From Cellulosimicrobium cellulans (lineage in GTDB: Bacteria; Actinomycetota; Actinomycetes; Actinomycetales; Cellulomonadaceae), in the NCBI RefSeq assembly GCF_007679345.1, contig NZ_VEGH01000012.1, positions 62,001 through 126,000 of the forward strand: a DNA stretch of 64,000 bases, given 5' to 3'. The position numbers were made by a program, and so were the translations under genes. Of the stretch, positions 1 to 8,403 are shown in pieces. Below the pieces are notes generated by a model. The model made no database searches and was not told the DNA's origin. It saw only the letters and a program-made list of their open reading frames with translations. Positions within the stretch are counted from its first letter, which is position 1, and every line of letters begins with the position of its first letter.

Positions 1-2036
1 GCGGCCAGGTGACGGCGCTGCGCCGCGCGCTCGGCTCCGCGCAGGTGCCGGTCGCGGTGGTGGGCAGCGACGTGCCGCTGCGCGACGAGCCCGCCGTGCG
101 CCCGCTGCTCGACGCGCTGCGGGTGGCGCTGGGCCCGGACGCGGGCGGTGCGGCGCTGGACGCCGAGCTGGCCGCGCGGCTGTGCTGCTCGCCGCTGGGC
201 GGCCTGGACGCGGTGGGCCTGCGCCGGCTGCGCCGGAGCCTGCGGGCGGAGGAGGTCGCCCTGGGCGGCGGCCGGGCGAGCGACGAGCTGCTGGTGGAGG
301 TGCTGGGGTCCCCGGCGCTCGCCGCGGGGCTCCAGCCGGTGGTGCGCCGGCCGGTCGCCCGGATCGCCACGGTCCTCGCGGAGGGCCGGGCCGCCGCCGC
401 GGTGCCGGGCGCGGACGCGCAGGGCGTGCTGTGGGCGATCTGGGACGCGTCCGGGCTGGCGGAGCCGTGGCGGCGGTCGGCGCTCGCCGGCGGGCCGGGC
501 GGGGCGCGCGCGGACCGGGACCTCGACGCCGTGCTCGCGCTGTTCCGCGCGGCGGAGACGTTCGTCGACCGGATGCCGCAGGCCCGCGCCGCCGCGTTCC
601 TCGAGTGGGTCGAGGCGCAGGAGCTGCCGTCCGACACGATCGCCGCGCGCGCCCGCCGGGACGCGGTGTCCGTACTGACCCCGGCGGGCGCCGCCGGGCG
701 GGAGTGGGACGTCGTCGCGGTCGCGGGTGTGCAGGAGGGCGTGTGGCCCGACCTGCGGCTGCGCGACTCGCTGCTCGGCTCGCAGGCGCTGGTCGACGTG
801 CTGGCGGGCCGGGACGCCGGTCGCGCCGACGCGCACACCGCCGCGGAGGCGGGTGCGGCCGCACGCGCCGCCGTGCTGGCCGACGAGCTCCGGTCGTTCC
901 ACGTGGCCGTCTCCCGGGCCCGCCGGGTGCTGCTGGTGACCGCCGTGTCCGACGAGGACGACCAGCCGTCGCCGTTCCTCGACCTGGTCGAGCCGAACGA
1001 CGAGGACGACGACCCCCGCCGCACCGTCGCCCCCGCGCCGCTGGACCTGCGCGGGCTCGTGGCGCAGCTCCGGGGGCGGCTGGAGCAGTCGGCGCGCGCA
1101 GGCACCCCGGACGCCGAGGCCGCGGCGGTGCTCGCGCGCCTGGCCGACGAGGGCGTGCCCGGCGCCGACCCCGCCGAGTGGCACGGCCTCGCCGACCCGT
1201 CGAGCGACGACCCGCTGTGGGCCGCGGGGGAGCGGGTGCCGGTGTCGCCGTCGCGCATCGAGACGGCCGGGACGTGCACCCTGCGCTGGGCGCTCGAGGC
1301 CGCCGGTGGCACCGCGCCGAGCAGCGCCCGGCAGTCGCTCGGCACGCTGGTGCACGCGCTCGCGCAGACGCACCCCCGGGGCGGCCGGGAGGCGCTGCTC
1401 GCGGAGCTCGACCGGCGGTGGCCGGAGCTCGGGCTGGGGCACGGCTGGCCGGCGACGCTGGAGCGCCGCCGCGCGGAGGCGATGGTGGACCGGCTCGCGG
1501 ACTACCTGGAGCGGGCGGGCGAGCCGCTGGCGATCGAGGCGCGGTTCGAGCTCGAGCTGGACCGGGCCGTGGTGCGGGGGACGCTGGACCGGGTCGAGCG
1601 GGCGGAGCCGGCCGCCGGGTCCGGGGAGGCCGCCGGGTCCGGCGAGGGCGCGCCCCTGCCCGTCCGGGTCGTCGACCTCAAGACCGGCCGCACCGCCCCG
1701 TCGGCGCAGGAGGCGACGACCAACCCGCAGCTCGGCGCGTACCAGCTCGCGGTCGACGCCGGCGCCGTCGAGGGGCTCCCCCCGGGCGCGACCAGCGCCG
1801 GGGCGCAGCTGGTGTTCGTCTCCGACGTCAACAAGAACAAGGCCGCGCTGCGCGAGCAGCCCGCGCTCGGACCGGACGCGCCGGACGACCCGTCCTGGGC
1901 CAGGACGCACATCGAGGAGGTGGCGGAGCGGATGGCCGCCTCGTCGTTCGCCGCGACCGCGAACCCGCTGTGCGACCGGTGCCCGGTGCGCCGGTCCTGC
2001 CCGCTGCGCGACGAGGGCGGGCAGGTGGTCGCGTGA
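1..2036 (+). CDS. adnA: AdnA-like UvrD-family helicase-nuclease subunit (C-terminal part, 5' end outside window)
   Basis: The reading frame is open from the window edge, so the ATPase front half, including Walker A, lies upstream. Visible parts are a motif V-like segment (GREWDVVAVAG, nt ~676-730), a motif VI-like SRARRVLLV (nt ~910) and a C-terminal RecB/Cas4-type nuclease with VVDLKTG (nt ~1670). A cysteine at nt ~1274 plus CDRCPVRRSC at the very end look like the four ligands of the Fe-S cluster seen in AddB/AdnA-type nucleases. Members of this family resect DNA ends as an AdnA-AdnB heterodimer in actinobacteria. The stop overlaps the next gene's GTG (GTGA), so the two are translationally coupled. 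AdnA rather than AdnB is inferred from gene order. Confidence 0.85.
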   Translation, partial: GQVTALRRALGSAQVPVAVVGSDVPLRDEPAVRPLLDALRVALGPDAGGAALDAELAARLCCSPLGGLDAVGLRRLRRSLRAEEVALGGGRASDELLVEVLGSPALAAGLQPVVRRPVARIATVLAEGRAAAAVPGADAQGVLWAIWDASGLAEPWRRSALAGGPGGARADRDLDAVLALFRAAETFVDRMPQARAAAFLEWVEAQELPSDTIAARARRDAVSVLTPAGAAGREWDVVAVAGVQEGVWPDLRLRDSLLGSQALVDVLAGRDAGRADAHTAAEAGAAARAAVLADELRSFHVAVSRARRVLLVTAVSDEDDQPSPFLDLVEPNDEDDDPRRTVAPAPLDLRGLVAQLRGRLEQSARAGTPDAEAAAVLARLADEGVPGADPAEWHGLADPSSDDPLWAAGERVPVSPSRIETAGTCTLRWALEAAGGTAPSSARQSLGTLVHALAQTHPRGGREALLAELDRRWPELGLGHGWPATLERRRAEAMVDRLADYLERAGEPLAIEARFELELDRAVVRGTLDRVERAEPAAGSGEAAGSGEGAPLPVRVVDLKTGRTAPSAQEATTNPQLGAYQLAVDAGAVEGLPPGATSAGAQLVFVSDVNKNKAALREQPALGPDAPDDPSWARTHIEEVAERMAASSFAATANPLCDRCPVRRSCPLRDEGGQVVA

Positions 2037-5000
2037 GCGTGCTCGCCGCCACCCTGTCGGCGCAGGACATCGCCCGGCTGCTCCGCCGCGACCCGCCGAC
2101 CGACGAGCAGGTCGCCGTCATCGAGTCCCCGCTGAGCCCCGCGCTCGTGGTGGCCGGCGCCGGCTCCGGGAAGACCGAGACCATGTCCGCCCGCGTGGTG
2201 TGGCTGCTCGCGAACGGCCTGGTCGCGCCCGAGGAGGTCCTCGGTCTCACGTTCACCCGCAAGGCCGCCGGCGAGCTCGCCGAGCGCGTGCGCCGTCGGC
2301 TGCGGCACCTCGCGCGCGCCGCGGCGGCGGAGGGCGTGCACCTGCCCGGCCTGTCCGCCGCGGAGGACGCGGCCGACGGCGGTGCCGCGCTGCTCACCGT
2401 CGCCCGGCCGACCATCTCGACCTACAACGCGTACGCGGCGTCGCTGGTCGGCGACCACGGCCTGCGGATCGGCGTCGAGCCGTCCGCCCGGCTGCTGGGC
2501 GAGGCCGCGCAGTGGCAGCTCGCCAGCGAGGTCGTGGAGTCCTGGACGGCCGACCTCGACTCCTCCGCCGCGGTCTCCACCGTGGTCGAGGCCGTGCTGA
2601 CGCTGTCCGGGGCGCTCGACGAGCACCTGATCGGGGCCGACGAGGCGCGCCGCGGCATCGAGGCGATCGTCGAGGCCGTCGAGGCCACCCCGCCCGGCAC
2701 GCCGCCGCGGCAGCCGTACGCCAAGGTCCGGGAGCTCGTCGGGTCGCTGCGCGAGCGGCAGCGGGTGCTCGACCTCGTCGCGGCGTACCGGGAGCGCAAG
2801 CGGGCCGCGGACGCGCTCGACTTCGGCGACCAGGTCGCCATCGCCGCGCGCCTGGCCCGGGACGTGCCCGAGGTCGGCGCGGGCGAGCGGGCCCGGTTCC
2901 GGGTCGTGCTGCTCGACGAGTACCAGGACACGTCGTACGCGCAGCTCGTGCTGCTGTCCCAGCTGTTCGGCGGCGGCCACCCCGTCACCGCGGTCGGCGA
3001 CCCGCACCAGTCCATCTACGGCTGGCGCGGCGCGAGCGCGGGCGGCCTCGAGCGGTTCCCGACCGACTTCCCCGACGTGGCCGCGGACGGCGACCGGCGG
3101 CCCGCCGCGGTCTACGCCCTGTCGACGTCCTGGCGGAACGACGTCGCGGTGCTCGACGCCGCGAACCACGTCGCCGGGCCGCTGCGCCGGCCCGAGAAGG
3201 CGCGCGTCGCCCTGCCGACCCTCGGCGCGCGACCCGGCGCCGGCGCCGGCGAGGTGATCGCCCACCTGGCGCCCACGCTGGAGGAGGAGGCGCAGGCCGT
3301 CGCCGAGTTCGTCGCGGCGCGCTGGCGCCCCGAGGGCGGGCCGGGCGTCGACGGCGGCGCACCCGCGCCCGGTGGCGGGCGGGTGACCGCGGCGGTGCTG
3401 TGCCGCAAGCGCGCGCAGTTCCCGGTGCTGCACCGCGCGCTGCGGGCGGCCGGGCTGCCGGTGGAGGTCGTCGGGCTCGGCGGGCTGCTCGCCACCCCCG
3501 AGGTGGTCGACGTGGTGGCGCTCCTGCAGGCGGCGCACGACCCCTCGCGGGGCGACGCGCTCATGCGGTTGCTGACCGGCGCCCGGACCATGCTCGGCGC
3601 GGCGGACCTGCACGCGCTCGCGGACTGGTCGGCGCACCTGGCGCGGGGGCTCGACGCGCGGGCGGCGGCGGCGGTCGCGCGGGAGCGCGCGGCGTCGGCG
3701 GTGGACGGCGGCGACGGCCTCGCCGGCGGCGGCGGGTCCGGCGGGTCCGGCGGGTCACGGTCGAGCTCCGGCGGGACGTCCGGCGCGGGCGGCGGGCTCG
3801 CGGGCGGTCCGCTCGTCGGCGACGGGGCGCCGTCCGCGGGCGTCCCCGGCGACGGGGTCGCGATCGACGGGGCGCCGTCCGCGGGCGTCCCCGGCGACGG
3901 CACCGCCGAGCCGGCCCCGGTCGTGGCCGACGTCGTGGACGAGCGCAGCATCGTCGACGCGGTCGACTCCCCGCCCCCGCCGGGCTGGACCAGCCCCGCC
4001 GGCCGCGCCCTGACCCCGACCGGCCTGGCGCGGGTCACCGCCGTCGGCGAGGTGCTGCGCGCCGTCCGGCAGCACACCTACCTGTCCCTGCCGGAGCTCG
4101 TCGCGCACGCCGAGCGGCTGTGGGGCCTGGACATCGAGGTGGCCGCCCGGGCGGGCGTCGCGCCGGGCCGGGCGCGCGCGCACCTCGACGCGTTCCGCGA
4201 GGTCGCCGTGCGGTACGCCGACGCGACCGACGACCCGACGCTCGGCGGCTTCCTCGCCTGGCTGGAGTCGGCCGACGCGCACGAGCACGGCCTCGACATG
4301 CCGGTCGCCGAGCCCGACCCGGACGCCGTCCAGCTCATCACGGTGCACGCGGCGAAGGGGCTGGAGTGGGACGCGGTCGCCGTGGCCGGCCTGGTCGACG
4401 GCGGGCTGCCCGCGACCCACACCCAGGGCCCGAACGGCCCGACCGACTCCGCGTGGCTGACCGGCCTCGGCGAGCTGCCGTACCCGCTGCGCGGCGACCG
4501 GCACGACCTGCCCGAGCTCGCCTACGCCGGGGCGGCGGACCCGAAGGACCTGGAGGAGCGGCGCAAGCAGTTCCTGCTGGACGCGGGCGACCACCAGGTC
4601 GCCGAGGAGCGCCGGCTCGCCTACGTGGCGTTCACCCGCGCGCGGGCCTCGCTGCTGCTCACCGGCGCCTGGTGGGGCGACGGGTCGCGCGTGCGCCCGC
4701 CGTCGCTGTTCCTCACCGAGGTGGTCGACGCGGGGCTGGCGCGGGTCGCCGGCTGGGCGGACCTGCCCGAGGAGGGCACCGAGAACCCGCGGACGCAGGA
4801 GGCGGCGGGCGCGGTGTGGCCCGCCGACCCGTTCGGCGGCGAGGCCGAGGGCGGGGCGGTGCGGCGGGCGGCGGTCGAGGCCGGCGCGGCGGCGGTGCGC
4901 GCGGCGCGGGCCGAGCGCGCGGCGGGCGGCACGGCGGCGGCGCGGCGGTCCGGCTGGGACCGCACGGTCGACCTGCTGCTCGCGGAGCGCGCGCTGGAGG

Positions 5001-5638
5001 CGCGGCCGCGGCCCGAGGTCGAGCTGCCCGCGCACCTGTCCGCGTCGGCCGTCGTCCGGCTGGCCGCCGACAGCGGCGAGTTCGCCCGCGCGCTGCGCCG
5101 CCCGGTGCCCAACCGGCCCTCCCCGCAGGCGCGGCGCGGCACCCAGTTCCACGCCTGGGTCGAGGGGTTCTTCGGCTCACCCGCGCTGGTCGACCTGGAC
5201 GACCTGCCCGGGGCCGACGACGACTCCGTGCCGGTCGACGCCGACGAGGCCGCCCTGCGCGCCGCGTTCCTCGCCACCCCCTGGGCCGCGCTGGACCCGG
5301 TCGCGGTCGAGGTCGACGTCGAGACCACCGTGGCGGGCTACGTGCTGCGCTCCCGGATCGACGCCGTGTTCCGCGACCCGGACCGGCCGGGGGAGCGGGA
5401 CGCGGTGGTCGTGGTCGACTGGAAGACGGGCGCGCCGCCGACCGACCCGGCCGCCACGGCGGTGCGGGAGCTGCAGCTCGCCGTCTACCGGCTGGCGTGG
5501 TCCCGGTGGACGGGGACGCCGCTCGACCGGGTCAGCGCGGCGTTCTGCTACGTCGGCGCGGGCCGCACGGTCCGTCCCGAGCGCCTGCTGGGCGCGGACG
5601 AGATCGAGCGCCTGCTCCTGGCGGCCACGGAGGCCTGA
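2033..5638 (+). CDS. adnB: AdnB-like ATP-dependent DNA helicase-nuclease
   Basis: A 1201-residue UvrD/Rep helicase with a C-terminal nuclease, the partner of the upstream AdnA-like subunit in double-strand break resection. Walker A is AGAGSGKTETM (~41-51), motif II is DEYQDTS (~298), GDPHQSIYGWRG is motif III, and VHAAKGLEWDAVAV (~770) is motif V. The nuclease core is VVVDWKTG (~1125) followed by LQLAVYRLAW. GTG at 2033 overlaps the upstream stop by 4 bases and is the natural start. An unusual Gly/Ser/Ala/Pro-rich linker (~560-625) splits the helicase region and contains two identical 35-nt repeats; it is probably disordered. The family is known for processive end resection; the subunit pairing is inferred from the tandem arrangement. 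Confidence 0.9.
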   Translation: MSVLAATLSAQDIARLLRRDPPTDEQVAVIESPLSPALVVAGAGSGKTETMSARVVWLLANGLVAPEEVLGLTFTRKAAGELAERVRRRLRHLARAAAAEGVHLPGLSAAEDAADGGAALLTVARPTISTYNAYAASLVGDHGLRIGVEPSARLLGEAAQWQLASEVVESWTADLDSSAAVSTVVEAVLTLSGALDEHLIGADEARRGIEAIVEAVEATPPGTPPRQPYAKVRELVGSLRERQRVLDLVAAYRERKRAADALDFGDQVAIAARLARDVPEVGAGERARFRVVLLDEYQDTSYAQLVLLSQLFGGGHPVTAVGDPHQSIYGWRGASAGGLERFPTDFPDVAADGDRRPAAVYALSTSWRNDVAVLDAANHVAGPLRRPEKARVALPTLGARPGAGAGEVIAHLAPTLEEEAQAVAEFVAARWRPEGGPGVDGGAPAPGGGRVTAAVLCRKRAQFPVLHRALRAAGLPVEVVGLGGLLATPEVVDVVALLQAAHDPSRGDALMRLLTGARTMLGAADLHALADWSAHLARGLDARAAAAVARERAASAVDGGDGLAGGGGSGGSGGSRSSSGGTSGAGGGLAGGPLVGDGAPSAGVPGDGVAIDGAPSAGVPGDGTAEPAPVVADVVDERSIVDAVDSPPPPGWTSPAGRALTPTGLARVTAVGEVLRAVRQHTYLSLPELVAHAERLWGLDIEVAARAGVAPGRARAHLDAFREVAVRYADATDDPTLGGFLAWLESADAHEHGLDMPVAEPDPDAVQLITVHAAKGLEWDAVAVAGLVDGGLPATHTQGPNGPTDSAWLTGLGELPYPLRGDRHDLPELAYAGAADPKDLEERRKQFLLDAGDHQVAEERRLAYVAFTRARASLLLTGAWWGDGSRVRPPSLFLTEVVDAGLARVAGWADLPEEGTENPRTQEAAGAVWPADPFGGEAEGGAVRRAAVEAGAAAVRAARAERAAGGTAAARRSGWDRTVDLLLAERALEARPRPEVELPAHLSASAVVRLAADSGEFARALRRPVPNRPSPQARRGTQFHAWVEGFFGSPALVDLDDLPGADDDSVPVDADEAALRAAFLATPWAALDPVAVEVDVETTVAGYVLRSRIDAVFRDPDRPGERDAVVVVDWKTGAPPTDPAATAVRELQLAVYRLAWSRWTGTPLDRVSAAFCYVGAGRTVRPERLLGADEIERLLLAATEA
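3821..3900 (+). repeat. Two perfect 35-nt direct repeats inside adnB linker
   Basis: Units at 3821-3855 and 3866-3900 are identical and each encodes the peptide DGAPSAGVPGDG in the helicase linker. They are separated by 10 bases. The repeat is coding and in frame; it looks like a slippage or duplication product in a disordered linker and could vary in copy number between strains. Confidence 0.8.
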
Positions 5639-5651
5639 CCCGCGCCGGGCG

Positions 5652-6587
5652 TCAGAGCTCGGCCGCGCCCGGCTCCGCCTCCTCGCGGGTCTGCTCGTCC
5701 AGCTCGTCGAGCATCTGCACCGCGTCCGCGACCACCTCGTCGTCGCCCGACCGCACGCCGTAGAGCAGCCAGCGCGCGAGCGCGAGCTCGCCGGCGAGCA
5801 GCGCCCGGTCGGCGAGGTGCGGGTCGGTGAGCTCGGTGCGGCGGAGCTGGTACGCCTCCATGATCGAGTCGACCGAGTCCTGCGGCGCGGCGACGAGCAG
5901 CCACGCCAGGTCGTCGGCGGGGTCGGCGACCTTGGCCTCGCCCCAGGAGGTCACGCCGGTCACGGCGCCGTCCGCGACCAGCACGTGGTCCGCCGACAGG
6001 TCCCCGTGCACGACGACGGGTGCGAACTTCCACATCGCGACGTCCTCGAGCCGCTCCTCCCACCGCCGCAGCAGCGTGGCGGGCACCCGGCCGGTGCGCG
6101 CGGCCTCGTCCACCTCCGCGAGCCGGCGCGCGCGGTACGCGGCCGCGTCGTAGGCGGGCAGGCCCGCGTCCTCGACGATCGCGACGGGCAGCTCGTGCAG
6201 CGCGGCGATCGACCGGCCGAGCGAGGCGGCGATCCCGGGCCCGGGGGCGACCCGCTCCAGGTCGACCGGGCGACCCGGCAGCTCGCGGTGCACGACCACG
6301 CGGCCGCCCTCCTCGAGCGGCGCGGCGCCGGCGACCCGCGGCACGTCGAACGGCAGCCTTCCGGCGTCCACCTGATCACCCAGCGCGCTCAGCAGCACCA
6401 GCTCGGCCTCGAGGGCCGCGCCCGCGGCGGCGCTCCGGGGCGCGCGGACCACCCAGTGCCGCCGCTGCCCGTCGGTCACGAGGGCGACGTCGTCGTCCCC
6501 CGCGGCCGCGGCGGCGCGCACCTCGCGGGCGTCGAAGCCCGGGACGGCGACGGTCGCGAGAGCGGCGAGAGCAAGGGGAGAACGCAC
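5652..6587 (-). CDS. APH-family (macrolide-type) phosphotransferase-like protein
   Basis: 311 residues with the aminoglycoside/macrolide phosphotransferase fold. The catalytic-loop motif VVHGDLSADHVLV (~190) carries the Asp, and SWGEAKVADPADDLAWL replaces the usual ID-[WF]-G-x-[GA]-DP-xx-D metal-binding motif, with its DP retained. The family phosphorylates small molecules such as macrolides; the real substrate is unknown and a chromosomal housekeeping role is just as likely. Start GTG 6587 is chosen because TACCCT stands 6 bases upstream, the leaderless pattern seen at other genes here. It lies convergent to adnB and divergent from nudC. A kinase-like gene at this position next to nudC/whiB7 recalls the mycobacterial neighbourhood. 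Confidence 0.75.
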   Translation of the reverse strand: MRSPLALAALATVAVPGFDAREVRAAAAAGDDDVALVTDGQRRHWVVRAPRSAAAGAALEAELVLLSALGDQVDAGRLPFDVPRVAGAAPLEEGGRVVVHRELPGRPVDLERVAPGPGIAASLGRSIAALHELPVAIVEDAGLPAYDAAAYRARRLAEVDEAARTGRVPATLLRRWEERLEDVAMWKFAPVVVHGDLSADHVLVADGAVTGVTSWGEAKVADPADDLAWLLVAAPQDSVDSIMEAYQLRRTELTDPHLADRALLAGELALARWLLYGVRSGDDEVVADAVQMLDELDEQTREEAEPGAAEL

Positions 6588-6593
6588 CGTCCC

Positions 6594-6599
6594 AGGGTA
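6594..6599 (-). promoter_or_regulatory. -10-like hexamer TACCCT, leaderless start of the phosphotransferase
   Basis: On the minus strand TACCCT is followed by six bases and then the GTG at 6587. There is no Shine-Dalgarno between, so transcription probably begins at or next to the start codon. Confidence 0.5.
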
Positions 6600-6746
6600 G
6601 GACCCCGGCGGGCCCCGGGCCGGTCCGCGGGCCGCCGGGCGTGTCACCACGCCGTTGCCCGGGCCCACCCCCGTCCCGCCGCCGGACGTGGCGCGCGTCG
6701 CACGGCCGCCGTCCGGGCGCCGCCTGCGACGGGCGCCCGCGACGCG

Positions 6747-6752
6747 TACGGT
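6747..6752 (+). promoter_or_regulatory. -10-like hexamer TACGGT for nudC
   Basis: TACGGT followed by six bases and the GTG at 6759. No Shine-Dalgarno is present and no convincing -35 is seen. A leaderless transcript is the simplest reading. Confidence 0.5.
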
Positions 6753-6758
6753 GGCGAC

Positions 6759-7940
6759 GTGTTCGCCTCCGACCTCCCTCTGTCGCGGACGGTCACGGAC
6801 CGGGCCGCGGACCTCCGCGGTGACGAGGACCTGCTGCCCGCGCTGCTCGACGACGCCACGACCCGGGTGCTGCTGGTGTCCGGCGGCCGGGTCGTGACCC
6901 GCCGCCGCGGCCGCCGCCCGGCGCTGGCCCTGTACACGCCGCAGGAGGCGGCGCTGCGGGCGCCGAGCTCCTCGCTCGCCGAGCGGTGGGCGTTCCTCGG
7001 CTACGACGACGCCGACCGCCTGCCCGGCGTCGCCCCGGGGGAGAGCCGCCCGGACGGCCCGGCCTACCTGGCGCACCACGTGCCGGAGGGGGCGCCGTCT
7101 GCGCTGCCCGCGGGCGACGAGTGGACGGCGCTGCGCGAGGTCGGCGGCGAGCTGTCGGCCCGGGACGCCGGCCTGGCGACGGCGGCGGTGGCGCTGTACG
7201 AGTGGCACGTCCGGTACCCCCGCTGCCCGCGCTGCGGCGCGGAGACGCAGCCGGTGTCCAGCGGTTGGGTGCGCCGGTGCCCCGTCGACGGGTCGGACCA
7301 CTACCCGCGCACCGACGCCGCGGTGATCATGGCGGTCGTCGACGAGGCGGACCGGCTGCTGCTGGCCAACTCCTCCGCGTGGCCGAGGCACCGGTTCTCG
7401 ACGCTCGCCGGGTTCGTGGAGCCGGGGGAGTCGGTCGAGCACGCCATCCGCCGCGAGGCGCGCGAGGAGACCTCGGTCGTGGTCGGCGAGGTCGAGTACC
7501 GGGGGAGCCAGCCGTGGCCGTTCCCGGCCTCCCTCATGCTGGGCTTCCGGGCCCGCGCGCTGTCCACGGACATCACCGTCGACGGCGACGAGCTGCGCGC
7601 GGCGCGCTGGTTCGACCGGGACACGCTGCGCGCCGAGGTCGAGCAGGGCTCGGTCGTGCTGCCGCCGGGGACGTCGATCGCGCGGGCGCTGATCGAGGAC
7701 TGGTACGGCGGGCCGCTGCCGACCGACCCGCTGCGCGACGGCTGGAGCCGGGGCGCCGTGCCGCCGGCCGACCAGGTCGCGCCGGGAGCCGGGGCGGCAC
7801 CGGCCGGGACCGCGGACGGGGCGTCGGCCACCGAGCAGCCCGCGGCCGAGCAGCCGACGCCGCAGCCCCCGGCGACCCGGCGGCAGGGCCGGCGCGCCGC
7901 CCCCGCCCCCGTGGACGAGGGCCCGCCCGGCACGCGCTGA
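6759..7940 (+). CDS. nudC: NADH pyrophosphatase / NAD-capped RNA hydrolase (Nudix)
   Basis: 393 residues. The Nudix box is complete (GFVEPGE...REAREE, ~226-248), and SQPWPFPAS just after it is the signature of the NudC subgroup that cleaves NADH and NAD-capped RNA. The zinc-ribbon has CPRC and a third Cys 15 residues later, but the fourth position is Asp (CPVD) instead of Cys, so the metal site is altered. A 70-residue Ala/Pro/Gln-rich tail after the Nudix domain is longer than usual for the family. GTG 6759 was chosen because a -10-like TACGGT lies 6 bases before it. Convergent with the glutaredoxin gene, sharing a strong hairpin. Confidence 0.9.
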   Translation: MFASDLPLSRTVTDRAADLRGDEDLLPALLDDATTRVLLVSGGRVVTRRRGRRPALALYTPQEAALRAPSSSLAERWAFLGYDDADRLPGVAPGESRPDGPAYLAHHVPEGAPSALPAGDEWTALREVGGELSARDAGLATAAVALYEWHVRYPRCPRCGAETQPVSSGWVRRCPVDGSDHYPRTDAAVIMAVVDEADRLLLANSSAWPRHRFSTLAGFVEPGESVEHAIRREAREETSVVVGEVEYRGSQPWPFPASLMLGFRARALSTDITVDGDELRAARWFDRDTLRAEVEQGSVVLPPGTSIARALIEDWYGGPLPTDPLRDGWSRGAVPPADQVAPGAGAAPAGTADGASATEQPAAEQPTPQPPATRRQGRRAAPAPVDEGPPGTR

Positions 7941-7959
7941 GCGGTGCCGGGCGGGCCCT
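7918..7959. terminator. Bidirectional terminator hairpin between nudC and the glutaredoxin gene
   Basis: Perfect 16-bp arms (AGGGCCCGCCCGGCAC at 7918-7933 and its complement at 7944-7959) around a 10-base loop. The nudC stop codon (7938-7940) lies in the loop. There is no T-tract. The position between convergent genes supports a two-way terminator. Confidence 0.7.
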
Positions 7960-7990
7960 CGGTCCGGGTGCCGCGCGAGCGCGGCGGCGG

Positions 7991-8257
7991 TCAGGCGCCG
8001 AGGCGCTCGCGGACCTGCACCAGCGACGGGTTCGTGGCCGCGGAGCCGTCCGGGAACAGCACGGTCGGGACGGTCTGGTTGCCGCCGTTCACCTGCTCGA
8101 CGAACGCGGCGGCGTCCGGCGTCTGCTCGATGTCGACCTCGGTGTACGCGATGCCCGCGGAGTCGAGCTGCGTCTTCAGGCGGCGGCAGTAGCCGCACCA
8201 GGTCGTCGAGTACATCGTCACGGTGCCCTCGGCGGGCAGGTCCTGCGTGGTCGTCAT
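7991..8257 (-). CDS. mrx1: Mycoredoxin-1-like glutaredoxin
   Basis: 88-residue glutaredoxin fold with the redox motif WCGYC (~20-24), followed by the cis-Pro segment TVPTVLFPDGS. Proteins of this type in actinobacteria reduce mycothiol mixed disulfides (family knowledge). ATG 8257 is preceded by GCGAAGG at a good distance, so it is preferred over the ATG 15 bases upstream. Gene order next to nudC and uvrD2 matches the mrx1 neighbourhood in mycobacteria, which supports the subfamily call. Confidence 0.88.
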   Translation of the reverse strand: MTTTQDLPAEGTVTMYSTTWCGYCRRLKTQLDSAGIAYTEVDIEQTPDAAAFVEQVNGGNQTVPTVLFPDGSAATNPSLVQVRERLGA

Positions 8258-8403
8258 CGTCTGCCTTCGCATCGTCGGTGTCGCGTCACCGGGAGAACGC
8301 CCGGCGCCCGCAGGATCATCCCGGACGCGTCCGGGACCGCGCCCACGCACCCCTGGGGACGACGGTGCCGGCGTGTCGGCGGGAGGTGCGAGGATCGTCG
8401 GCG

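Noticed and set aside
5638..5652. Terminator between adnB and the phosphotransferase
   Set aside because: Only 13 bases separate the stops and no inverted repeat of useful length is present.
1306..5763. Very long open frames antisense or offset to known genes (e.g. 1306-5763, 16514-20254, 22376-27163)
   Set aside because: In GC-rich DNA the offset frames are often open. Their translations are Arg/Pro/Gly-rich with no domain and overlap strong genes.
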